6,043 nucleotides of DNA from DRGV01 sp018903055 [NCBI: bacterium]. GTDB taxonomy: Bacteria; UBP18; UBA7526. This document shows positions 1 to 5,932 of the stretch, piece by piece. Every line of letters begins with the position of its first letter. Position 1 is the stretch's first letter. Under the pieces are notes generated by a model, which searched no databases, had not been told where the DNA came from, and saw nothing but the letters and a program-made list of their open reading frames with translations. The position numbers were made by a program, and so were the translations under genes. The stretch spans positions 1-6,043 of the forward strand of contig JAHIPW010000040.1 of assembly GCA_018903055.1 (NCBI GenBank), read 5' to 3'.

Positions 1-945
1 ATAATCGATGACCGGGGCATATATCTCAGAATCCTTTATTGTGCTGAATTTCAATATCCTCTCACTCAATATAGGTATCGGTATCCCTACTCCTACAGTC
101 AAGGTAGTCCCATATCCAGTAAAGGAGGTTCCTCTCAGCCACCTGGGGCTCATCTTCTTCAGTTCCCCGGTTAGGGCCAGGGTCCCGGCAGGCGATATCG
201 GAATGCCTTTAGAGGTTCTCCTCACCTTGGGATTATGCTGGGTTCCACTCCAGGCCACATACCCTATCCCTCCTCCTAAGAAGATACTGGTTCCGATGCC
301 AATGGTCTCGTAGTAAGGGTCATTGAATAGAGGACTTAACTGGCCAGCAGAGCAGTAGTTGGCATTCCCCAGTCTCGGTTGCAGAATACCCATATAGGTA
401 TAGATCACCCTATCCGATAGGTTGACGGCCACATTATAGTTCTGATAGGCATTCCTTGGGTTATATAAAATGGCCTTATCCAGGTTTTTAATATTAATCA
501 TTCTCTCCAGTTCCTTCCTGGGATAGCAGTCTGTTCCATAGGCCGAGGCTTTCAACCTAATATTTTTCCCTGCTACCAGTTCTTCTATAACATGTCCTCC
601 CCCATATCTGAACTCCCCGGGATAGACCTTATTGCGTGGATCATCATCTGGTAAGGCGCTGGCCCCAAGGTAGATATCCACCGCTGCCAGGCCTCCATAG
701 GCCGGGACATCGTTTAGATAGACCCTGCCCCCTCCCACCTTAATCTTTGGCTTAGAATGACCGAAATTGATAAAGACACCAGAGGAACACATGGGTCCAA
801 AGGTAGCGGTAGTCACTACATCCACCTCTCTGGCACATCTCTTCATTCCTCTTTTCTTCACCAGATCTATGATCTCTTCAGCAGTGACTACGACCGCTTT
901 GCCCTTCTTTATTCTCTCATTTATCTCTTTTATTGTCTTGGCCAT
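1..945 (-). CDS. DUF39 / COG1900 homocysteine biosynthesis protein (L-aspartate semialdehyde sulfurtransferase type), 3' end cut by window
   Basis: The frame starting at the ATG at 945 stays open for 315 codons to the window edge with no stop, so the C-terminus is missing. The start is preceded by AGAGAGG (954-960), eight bases upstream. Residues 41-64 (VDVVTTATFGPMCSSG, then FINFGH) and later VGGGRVYLNDVPAYGG, YGTDCYPRKE, LYNPRNAYQNY and IFLGGGIGY are hallmarks of the DUF39 family. Cys53 and Cys140 fall in the two most conserved cysteine motifs, and there is another Cys at 198. In methanogens and some sulfate reducers, DUF39 proteins together with a NIL/ferredoxin partner convert aspartate semialdehyde and sulfide to homocysteine in the cytoplasm. 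Known relatives may carry C-terminal CBS or ferredoxin-like domains; whether this one does lies outside the window. The gene follows cysK after a repeat-filled gap, which fits a shared sulfide-assimilation role. Family assignment is strong; the exact substrate is inferred from the family. Confidence 0.9.
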   Translation of the reverse strand, partial: MAKTIKEINERIKKGKAVVVTAEEIIDLVKKRGMKRCAREVDVVTTATFGPMCSSGVFINFGHSKPKIKVGGGRVYLNDVPAYGGLAAVDIYLGASALPDDDPRNKVYPGEFRYGGGHVIEELVAGKNIRLKASAYGTDCYPRKELERMINIKNLDKAILYNPRNAYQNYNVAVNLSDRVIYTYMGILQPRLGNANYCSAGQLSPLFNDPYYETIGIGTSIFLGGGIGYVAWSGTQHNPKVRRTSKGIPISPAGTLALTGELKKMSPRWLRGTSFTGYGTTLTVGVGIPIPILSERILKFSTIKDSEIYAPVIDY

Positions 946-1174
946 TTTTTGAACCTCTCTATAGTCTCTTTATTAGTAATCAGTGACTAGTAAAAAAACG
1001 GAAATCGGTTGTTAGAAAACAGAAATCAGTGGGGAAAACAGAGAACGGAAAACAGTTTTCCCCGGCCTCGCTCCGCGAAGCGGGGCGGGCTGATTTTAGA
1101 TTTCCCTACGGTTTTCAGATTTCGGATAACTGATTTCGGCCTTTCTTTACTGATAACCGATCACTGATAACTGG
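946..1174. repeat. Repeat-filled intergenic stretch with nested inverted repeats
   Basis: The 229 bp between cysK and the DUF39 gene hold degenerate repeats of short words such as AATCAGT, GATAACTG, GAAAACAG and GGTTACT. The left part and the right part are imperfect inverted copies of each other around a GC-rich centre. Near the centre are GGGGAAAAC (1031-1039) paired with GTTTTCCCC (1055-1063), the perfect odd palindrome at 1047-1061, and a near-perfect palindrome at 1065-1086. I see no open reading frame, tRNA or recognised riboswitch. It resembles a decayed non-coding repeat array more than a regulatory leader, but a role in transcript processing or end formation after cysK is possible. 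Confidence 0.7.
1065..1086. repeat. GC-rich quasi-palindrome
   Basis: Bases 1065-1086 form an inverted repeat centred between 1075 and 1076 on CGCG. The arms match except for one mismatch and one G-T type position. As RNA it would make a stable hairpin on either strand. It is not followed by a clean T-run on the minus strand, so it is not a standard intrinsic terminator. Its base composition contrasts sharply with the AT-rich repeats on both sides. Confidence 0.6.
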
Positions 1175-2104
1175 TTACTGGTTACTACTAAATAATTCAG
1201 TACTCAGGTATCTTTCTCCCGTATCTGGTAAAATAACAACAATTAACTTTCCCTTATTCTTAATTCTTCTTCCCACCTCTAAGGCAGCATGGACAGCAGC
1301 GCCAGACGATATTCCTCCCAGAATACCTTCTTCCCTTGCCAGTCTTCTGACCGTTTTAAAAGCATCCTCATCGCTTATTTGAAAGACCTTGTCAATCAAT
1401 GACCTATCCAGAACCTTGGGGATGAATCCCGCGCCAATTCCCTCAATTCTATGGGAACTGGCCGTCCCTCCAGAGAGGACAGGAGAAGAAGCGGGCTCGA
1501 CAGCGATTACTTTAATGTTTGGCTTCTTTTTCTTTAGATAGCGTGAGGTACCGGTAATCGTCCCCCCCGTGCCCACCCCGGCTACTAAGATATCTATCCT
1601 TCCTTCGGTATCTTCCCAGATCTCTGGTCCAGTAGTTCTTTCATGAATCTTAGGATTGGCTGGATTTTCAAACTGATTCAGAATGAAAGAATTGGGATCC
1701 CCTTTCGCCAATTCTCTTGCCTTTTCGATGGCTCCTCCCATCCCTTTCTCTTTCGGGGTCAAGACTATTTCCACGCCCAGAGAAGAAAGAATCTTTCTTC
1801 TCTCCTGGCTCACGTTTTCAGGCATAGTGAGTACCAGTCTATAGCCCCGAGAAGCAGAAACAGAGGCTAAGGCAATGCCCGTATTGCCGCTGGTAGCCTC
1901 AATGAGAGTTGTCTTTCCCGGAGTAATCTTTCCCTCTTTCTCTGCTGCTTCAATCATAGCCACCCCAATCCTATCCTTTACGCTTCCTAAAGGGTTGAAG
2001 AACTCCAACTTGGCCGCTATCTCAGCCCCTAATCCTTTAGTTATTCTATGCAACCTTACTAAAGGGGTCTTGCCAATGGTCTTTGTTATATCGGAATAAA
2101 TCAT
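1175..2104 (-). CDS. cysK: Cysteine synthase (O-acetylserine sulfhydrylase)
   Basis: This 309-residue protein is a PLP enzyme that makes L-cysteine from O-acetylserine and sulfide in the cytoplasm. The sequence shows the full family signature: the N-terminal IGKTPLVRL, the PLP-binding lysine at 43 in NPLGSVKDR, the substrate loop TSGNTG at 71-76, the phosphate-binding GTGGTITG at 178-185, GISSGA around 264-269, and [10 protein letters not shown] near the end. The length is typical of CysK. The ATG overlaps the cysE stop as ATGA, so the two are translationally coupled and the substrate-making enzyme comes first. The last few codons (SSNQ) and the TAA stop lie in the start of the repeat tract that fills the downstream gap, so the native C-terminus may have been slightly altered by repeat sequence. 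Cystathionine beta-synthase is a paralogue, but the motifs and cysE partnership favour CysK. Confidence 0.96.
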   Translation of the reverse strand: MIYSDITKTIGKTPLVRLHRITKGLGAEIAAKLEFFNPLGSVKDRIGVAMIEAAEKEGKITPGKTTLIEATSGNTGIALASVSASRGYRLVLTMPENVSQERRKILSSLGVEIVLTPKEKGMGGAIEKARELAKGDPNSFILNQFENPANPKIHERTTGPEIWEDTEGRIDILVAGVGTGGTITGTSRYLKKKKPNIKVIAVEPASSPVLSGGTASSHRIEGIGAGFIPKVLDRSLIDKVFQISDEDAFKTVRRLAREEGILGGISSGAAVHAALEVGRRIKNKGKLIVVILPDTGERYLSTELFSSNQ

Positions 2105-2745
2105 CTCTTCTTCTTTTCCAGTTTCTCTATTCTTTTCTCTAACTTCTCCTGTTTTTCTAAGAGGATATTGACCGCCTCGGCCACCGGATCGGGAAGTCTT
2201 CCATGTTCTAAGTCGATTCTGGGCTTCACCTTGGGCCTCTCCACCGCCCTTCCCGGAACACCAACCACTACCGCTCCCGGAGGAACGTCCTTTACTACCA
2301 CAGAGCCGGCACCGATTCGCGCCCCCTCACTAATCTCTATGGCCCCTAAGACAATGGCATCCGCACCAATTACCACCTTATTTCTGATGGTGGGATGGCG
2401 TTTCCCCTTCTCCTTCCCTGTTCCTCCTAAGGTTACTCCCTGATAGAGTAAGACATCGTCTCCTATCTCTGTCGTCTCACCGATGACCACTCCCGAGCCA
2501 TGATCGATAAAGAACCTTCTTCCAATCCTCGCCCCAGGATGGATCTCAATATCTGTTAGATGGCGACTGATTTGGGAGACAAATCTTCCTAAGAAACGCA
2601 GCCTGTGATTCCAGAAGAAATGGGCTATCCGATGGAACCAGAGGGCTTGGAGGCCAGGATAGCAGAATAGAACCTCCAAGAGATTCCTCGCAGCTGGATC
2701 CTCATCGAAGACCGTCCTGATATCTTCAGCTATTCTTTTAAACAT
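2101..2745 (-). CDS. cysE: Serine O-acetyltransferase
   Basis: This 214-residue enzyme acetylates serine with acetyl-CoA, the first committed step of cysteine synthesis. An N-terminal helical region (residues 1 to about 60) is followed by a left-handed beta-helix of hexapeptide repeats. The catalytic region is visible as [19 protein letters not shown] (His82 in the DHG motif), then [30 protein letters not shown] (His117) and [23 protein letters not shown]. The length and motifs match the short Bacillus-type CysE rather than the longer enterobacterial form. The C-terminal tail (about 195-214) is rich in Lys, Glu and Leu and probably forms a short charged coiled coil; it is not the usual Ile-ending peptide that docks into CysK, so formation of the classical cysteine synthase complex is doubtful. 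A good Shine-Dalgarno AGAGGTGG (2751-2758) precedes the ATG. cysK follows with a 4-bp overlap. Confidence 0.96.
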   Translation of the reverse strand: MFKRIAEDIRTVFDEDPAARNLLEVLFCYPGLQALWFHRIAHFFWNHRLRFLGRFVSQISRHLTDIEIHPGARIGRRFFIDHGSGVVIGETTEIGDDVLLYQGVTLGGTGKEKGKRHPTIRNKVVIGADAIVLGAIEISEGARIGAGSVVVKDVPPGAVVVGVPGRAVERPKVKPRIDLEHGRLPDPVAEAVNILLEKQEKLEKRIEKLEKKKR

Positions 2746-2761
2746 TTATTCCACCTCTAAT

Positions 2762-2790
2762 AAGATATTACATCCTATAAATTTTGTCAA
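2762..2790 (-). promoter_or_regulatory. Sigma-70-type promoter for cysE-cysK
   Basis: On the minus strand a perfect -35 box TTGACA (2785-2790) is followed after 17 bp by TATCTT (2762-2767), which matches four of six positions of the -10 consensus. It sits in the 81-bp gap between thi4 and cysE. The predicted transcription start is around 2755, giving a leader of only about ten bases that would cut into the Shine-Dalgarno, so the real start may differ. The leader is too short for a T-box or riboswitch. Confidence 0.6.
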
Positions 2791-2826
2791 TAATTAATGC
2801 ACAGGGGATACAAGGGTAACAGGGGG

Positions 2827-3600
2827 TCATATTCTCTTTGCTATAAGTTGGGCAACCTTCTTTCCAGATAAAAGCATCCCTCCGAAAATGGGACCCATTC
2901 TCGGACCACCGAAGACGGCATTGGCCGCCATTCCGGCCACATAGGCCCCAGGATAGAACTCCTTAGTATTCTTGACAATGGCCCTCTCCCCAACCTCGGC
3001 CCACATGGGCTCTTCACCAACAATCCCTCCTGTTCTGGTTTTTAATCTTGTCCCCAACTTCCTTTGGATAATCTTGGCTACTTCGCAGGGGTGGCCCGTA
3101 GCCTCTACTAGAAACTTCGCCCTTATTGTCATGGGATCGACATGGAGATTTGCCAATTCCACGCTACTCCAGTTTAGGACAAAGCCCGTTACCCTATCCT
3201 TCCTCATCTCAACGTCTTCTACGCTCATGAGATTAAAAACTTGGGCCCCGGCTTTAACCGCCTTAGAAGCTAAAGTGGTCACGGCCTCAATGGCATCCGC
3301 CACATAGTATCCCTTCTTATATTCTTTATTTCTAATTCCGAACTCATCCAAGATTTTCTTGCCTTCAGAGCAGACAACGATGCTGTTGAACATCATCCCC
3401 CCACCCCACATGCCGCCACCAACAGATAACTTCCTCTCGAATAGAACTACCTTTTTCTTTGCTTTGGCAAGATAGTAAGCAGCGCAAAGGCCCGCTGGTC
3501 CTCCACCAGCAATGGCCACATCAGAAGACAAATAATCCCTAAACTTCTTGGTAAAAGTTTCTATTATCGCCTCGGTTATGATGATCTCATCCAGTTTCAT
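2827..3600 (-). CDS. thi4: Thi4 family sulfide-dependent ADP-thiazole synthase
   Basis: This 257-residue flavoprotein-fold enzyme belongs to the Thi4 family, which builds the ADP-thiazole precursor of thiamin from NAD and glycine. The dinucleotide-binding [14 protein letters not shown] begins at residue 32 and the following acidic Glu55 closes the beta-alpha-beta unit. [11 protein letters not shown] (61-71), [16 protein letters not shown] (141-156), [10 protein letters not shown] and the C-terminal [20 protein letters not shown] are family hallmarks. In yeast and plant enzymes a cysteine before M-D-P gives up its sulfur in a suicide reaction. Here the same place holds His153 in LHVDP, as in methanogen enzymes that use free sulfide catalytically with iron. 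The assignment to the sulfide-using class is therefore by motif. A strong AGGAGGAGGAG site lies just before the ATG, and a consensus promoter lies upstream. It is separated from cysE by 81 bp with another promoter. No thiamin riboswitch fits in the short leader. Confidence 0.95.
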   Translation of the reverse strand: MKLDEIIITEAIIETFTKKFRDYLSSDVAIAGGGPAGLCAAYYLAKAKKKVVLFERKLSVGGGMWGGGMMFNSIVVCSEGKKILDEFGIRNKEYKKGYYVADAIEAVTTLASKAVKAGAQVFNLMSVEDVEMRKDRVTGFVLNWSSVELANLHVDPMTIRAKFLVEATGHPCEVAKIIQRKLGTRLKTRTGGIVGEEPMWAEVGERAIVKNTKEFYPGAYVAGMAANAVFGGPRMGPIFGGMLLSGKKVAQLIAKRI

Positions 3601-3649
3601 CCCGCTCCTCCTCCTATGACATAATTTGTTAGACTAAATCTTCTATCAT

Positions 3650-3678
3650 ATTATATAATCTTTCTCTTCTGATTTCAA
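3650..3678 (-). promoter_or_regulatory. Sigma-70-type promoter for thi4
   Basis: On the minus strand TTGAAA (3673-3678) and a perfect TATAAT (3650-3655) are separated by exactly 17 bp. This is close to the ideal sigma-70 arrangement, in an AT-rich 119-bp gap. The predicted start near 3643 gives a leader of about 40 bases ending in the strong AGGAGGAGGAG ribosome site. This suggests thi4 can be transcribed separately from the tRNA-modification genes upstream. Confidence 0.75.
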
Positions 3679-3719
3679 TATATTTAATTATTTTTTCTTC
3701 TTCCGTCCTTTATCTATCA

Positions 3720-4763
3720 TTAGATCCTGGTGATTCCCAACTCCGTAGCATCGACTGGGGTTACAATTATAGATTTAATCTTTCCATCTGGCAATCTCTT
3801 ATAACTTACCTTTACTCTGGGGGATTCTTTTCCATCGCTATATCGTGCACAGAGAGAGGCCGCCTCTTCTAAAGTCTCCGCATCCCCGCCTGCCTCCCCG
3901 CCTGCGCCGAAGCTTCGGCGGGCAGGTGCGGGGCACGAGCGGGCAGGCAAATTTCCCCGAACAATGGCCAGGGGTCCTTTGTGACCTATCACATTGAAAG
4001 AGGCATCTCCCCCCTTAGCGAGAGCCTTCAGCTTCTTATTCTCTTCCTTATTCCTTCCAATTACAATCTTTAATCCAGTTGAGGACCTGAAGTGTCTTCC
4101 CAATTTGAGGAGTAGAATATTATCTAAGGTATATTCGTTATGCTCCAAGAGGTCCTTCAGGCGTCTGGAAAATATGGAATCTGTTAAAAGACAGCCACCT
4201 GCTGGAGTCCCATACTCCTTCAGATTATATCTTCTGGCTAACTCCAGTTGGGGCTTTCGGCTCTTTCCAGAAAGGGCCAATAACTTCTCTCTATTAATCG
4301 ATCCTCTTTTTTCTGGGTCTGTAATTGGTAGGAGTTTAGCAGAAAGGGGTCTTAGAAGTTTTCCCAAAATATCTGCTCTCTTTGCTATGGCTTCCAGGAT
4401 TTGCTTATTCTGGGACCTCGGTCGCTGCCCCACTACCTCTCCACTGATGATGAAGGAGGCCTTTGCTTCGAGCATCTCTTCCTTTGCCTTCTGGGCCATC
4501 AGGATGTGACAGTCGATGCAGGGGTTCATATTCTTCCCATAGCCATACCTGGGGTTCTTAATGATCTCCAATATCTCGCTTGATACATCTCTGATATAGA
4601 GATTGATCCCCAGTTCCTCTGCCGCTTTCTTGGCATTCTCTGGGCCAAAGAAGGGAGAAGTAAAACTTATCCCCTCAACTTCAATCCCCTGCTCCTGAAT
4701 TAACTTAACCGCTAAGGAGCTATCCAGCCCACCAGATAATAAGGCTAAGGCCCTGATTTTCAT
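3720..4763 (-). CDS. PP-loop ATPase with C-terminal NFACT-R/DUF814-like domain; probable tRNA sulfurtransferase (ThiI/MnmA-like)
   Basis: The 347-residue protein opens with ALLSGGLDSSLAVKL, a PP-loop (SGGLDS at 10-15) of the ATP-pyrophosphatases that adenylate tRNA uridines before sulfur transfer. NPCIDCH gives a Cys82-x-x-Cys85 pair, and TPAGGCLLTD gives Cys191, placed like catalytic cysteines in MnmA/ThiI relatives. Residues from about 215 (LKLGRHFRSSTGLKIVIGRNKEEN) resemble the NFACT-R (DUF814) RNA-binding domain, which is known fused to ThiI-like PP-loops. This supports a tRNA-thiolation role, but which base it modifies cannot be told. I chose the ATG at 4763 because GAGGAG lies just before it; an in-frame ATG at 4775 has no ribosome site and would add only four residues. 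Residues 273-293 are encoded by a GC-rich palindromic repeat of the same family as one in mnmA, inserted between IVRGN and the final domain strand. It follows mnmA after a short repeat-bearing gap. Confidence 0.85.
   Translation of the reverse strand: MKIRALALLSGGLDSSLAVKLIQEQGIEVEGISFTSPFFGPENAKKAAEELGINLYIRDVSSEILEIIKNPRYGYGKNMNPCIDCHILMAQKAKEEMLEAKASFIISGEVVGQRPRSQNKQILEAIAKRADILGKLLRPLSAKLLPITDPEKRGSINREKLLALSGKSRKPQLELARRYNLKEYGTPAGGCLLTDSIFSRRLKDLLEHNEYTLDNILLLKLGRHFRSSTGLKIVIGRNKEENKKLKALAKGGDASFNVIGHKGPLAIVRGNLPARSCPAPARRSFGAGGEAGGDAETLEEAASLCARYSDGKESPRVKVSYKRLPDGKIKSIIVTPVDATELGITRI
3885..3947 (-). repeat. In-frame GC-rich palindromic repeat inside the PP-loop/NFACT-R gene
   Basis: These 63 bp encode residues 273-293, rich in Pro, Ala, Arg and Gly. 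The core (3897-3926, 30 bp) starts CCTGCCCGCCGAA and ends GCAGGCGGGG, with a perfect 16-bp palindrome at 3905-3920. Partial copies of the same arms (CCTGCCCGC and GGCAGGCGGGG) flank the core, giving a nested inverted repeat. The whole is a multiple of three and leaves the frame open. GC content is far above that of the surrounding gene. Confidence 0.85.
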
Positions 4764-4767
4764 CCTA

Positions 4768-4773
4768 CTCCTC
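4768..4773 (-). promoter_or_regulatory. Ribosome binding site that sets the PP-loop gene start
   Basis: GAGGAG on the minus strand lies four bases before the ATG at 4763. It overlaps the alternative upstream ATG at 4775, which itself is preceded by a C-run and repeats without any purine-rich site. This favours the shorter protein. Confidence 0.5.
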
Positions 4774-4780
4774 ATGGGGG

Positions 4781-4851
4781 TATCAGGATATCAGGACATC
4801 AGGGAATCAGGAACTTCCCGATCACCTGATAACTCGATAACCCGATCACCT
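4781..4851. repeat. Short tandem and direct repeats in the mnmA to PP-loop gene gap
   Basis: On the plus strand the gap begins with degenerate tandem copies of an 8-9 bp unit, TATCAGGA (4781-4814). It continues with two exact 11-bp copies of CCCGATCACCT (4817-4827 and 4841-4851), 24 bp apart, separated by GATAAC-type words. No promoter or terminator is evident, so the PP-loop gene is probably read through from mnmA. Confidence 0.75.
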
Positions 4852-4855
4852 CTTA

Positions 4856-5932
4856 TCAAACGATCCAGCCCCCCCCAAGGACAATATCCCCGCCTGCTCC
4901 GACCGCCTTCGACGGACGGATTCGGCGGGCAGGCTTATCGTAGAAGACCACTGCCTGTCCGGGAGTAATTGCTCTCTGGGGTTTCTCAAATTTTACCCTT
5001 ACCCTATTTTTAGATAGAGGGGTGACTGTCGCTTCTGCTTCTTTATGCTGATACCTTATCTTTGCTTTCACCCTTCTGGACCCCTTTAATCCATCGATGG
5101 CAATCCAGTTAACATCTCTTGCTATTAGTTCATCTCTGAGTATCTCTTTCTCACTTCCCACAACAATTACATTTTTGCTGTTATCAATAGCGACGACATA
5201 TAGAGGCTTTCCAAGGGCAACTCCCAACCATCTTCTCTGACCAATGGTATAGAAGGCGATCCCCTTATGTTTTCCCAAGACCTTCCCTTCCCTATCAACA
5301 ATCAACCCTTCCTTTAATCTATCTGCGGTAATCTGCGTTCCGAGGAATCTGCGGTAATCTGCGTCCGGGACGAAACATATCTCCTGACTGGATGGTCTGT
5401 TGTGAATTCCCAGTTCCCTTGCTTTTTTTCTAACCTCTTCTTTAGTGAAATTGGCCAAAGGAAACAAGGTATGCTTCAGTTGCTTTTGATTCAGAATGCA
5501 TAAGACATAGGACTGGTCTTTTTTTCTATCTCTTCCCTTCTTTAATAGATACCTTTTTCTTTTTTTATCGTAGGTTACCTTTGCATAGTGGCCGGTGGCG
5601 ATATAATCCGCTTTCAGTTCCTTTGCTTTTTTCAGGAGAGCCTTAAACTTTATCTTCCTATTACAGACAACACAGGGATTAGGGGTGCGGCCCTTAGAAT
5701 ATTCTCTTGTAAAGTAGTTGATCACCTTTTTCTCAAACTCTTTCTTGAGATTGAGAGAGTAGAAGGGGATATCTAACTTAGAGGCCATGCTTCTGGCAGG
5801 CTCTTCTGCATTCAGAGCACAGGCCAGATTGAGATGCACCCCAACAACCTCGTATCCCCTCTCCTTCAAGAGAAGAGCGGCCACAGAAGAGTCCACTCCC
5901 CCACTCATCCCAACTAAAACCTTCTTCTTCAC
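4856..5932 (-). CDS. mnmA: tRNA-specific 2-thiouridylase MnmA
   Basis: This 358-residue enzyme activates U34 of Lys, Glu and Gln tRNAs with ATP and installs sulfur to give 2-thiouridine. The PP-loop SGGVDSS is at 10-16. The catalytic Cys87 lies in TPNPCVVCNRKIKF and the persulfide Cys186 in SSQEICFVPD. ATGHYAKV, FYTIGQRRWLGVALGKPLYV and the C-terminal beta-barrel ending ITPGQAVVFYD ... VLGGGWI are all typical. The start is GTG, overlapping the stop of the upstream gene as GTGA; it is the only start that keeps the complete PP-loop strand. No clear Shine-Dalgarno is seen, because the upstream bases are a tandem repeat, so translation is probably coupled. Two oddities: residues 334-348 are an in-frame GC-rich repeat insertion where the family normally has a very short turn, and residues about 190-204 are encoded by an 18-bp direct repeat read in two frames. 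All catalytic residues are intact. Confidence 0.97.
   Translation of the reverse strand: MKKKVLVGMSGGVDSSVAALLLKERGYEVVGVHLNLACALNAEEPARSMASKLDIPFYSLNLKKEFEKKVINYFTREYSKGRTPNPCVVCNRKIKFKALLKKAKELKADYIATGHYAKVTYDKKRKRYLLKKGRDRKKDQSYVLCILNQKQLKHTLFPLANFTKEEVRKKARELGIHNRPSSQEICFVPDADYRRFLGTQITADRLKEGLIVDREGKVLGKHKGIAFYTIGQRRWLGVALGKPLYVVAIDNSKNVIVVGSEKEILRDELIARDVNWIAIDGLKGSRRVKAKIRYQHKEAEATVTPLSKNRVRVKFEKPQRAITPGQAVVFYDKPARRIRPSKAVGAGGDIVLGGGWIV
4889..4933 (-). repeat. In-frame GC-rich palindromic repeat inside mnmA
   Basis: These 45 bp encode residues 334-348 between the conserved VVFYD and VLGGGW segments. The left end CCTGCCCGCCGAA and right end GCAGGCGGGG are identical to those of the element in the PP-loop gene, and it is read in the same frame (PARR ... 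GAGG). The middle differs and is 15 bp longer. Both arms are near-complementary, so the element can fold. Confidence 0.88.
5321..5364 (-). repeat. 18-bp direct repeat pair inside mnmA
   Basis: On the plus strand ATCTGCGGTAATCTGCGT occurs at 5321-5338 and exactly again at 5347-5364. The period is 26 bp, so the two copies are read in different frames: one gives ADYRRF, the other TQITAD. Each copy is itself a near-tandem of ATCTGCG. Confidence 0.9.

Noticed and set aside
8-313. Plus-strand 101-codon open frame
   Set aside because: It lies opposite the clearly coding DUF39 frame, and its product has no recognisable motif; it is a shadow.
757-990. Overlapping plus-strand frames at the start of the DUF39 gene
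   Set aside because: They are antisense to the conserved N-terminus of DUF39 and have no ribosome site or family features.
992-1086. Intrinsic terminator after cysK
   Set aside because: Hairpins exist at 1031-1063 and 1065-1086, but the minus-strand T-run (992-998) is more than 30 bases beyond them, so the classical arrangement is absent.
970-1174. CRISPR array or riboswitch in the repeat-filled gap
   Set aside because: Repeats are short, degenerate and without regular spacers, and no conserved SAM-riboswitch core words are visible.
3601-3719. Thiamin (TPP) riboswitch ahead of thi4
   Set aside because: The predicted leader is only about 40 bases and I see none of the conserved TPP-box words.
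3994-4509. 171-codon plus-strand open frame
   Set aside because: Antisense to the PP-loop/NFACT-R gene, whose motifs are unmistakable; composition looks like a reverse shadow.
4764-4775. Upstream ATG at 4775 as the PP-loop gene start
   Set aside because: It has no ribosome site; the GAGGAG lies between it and the ATG at 4763, which begins at the natural PP-loop strand.
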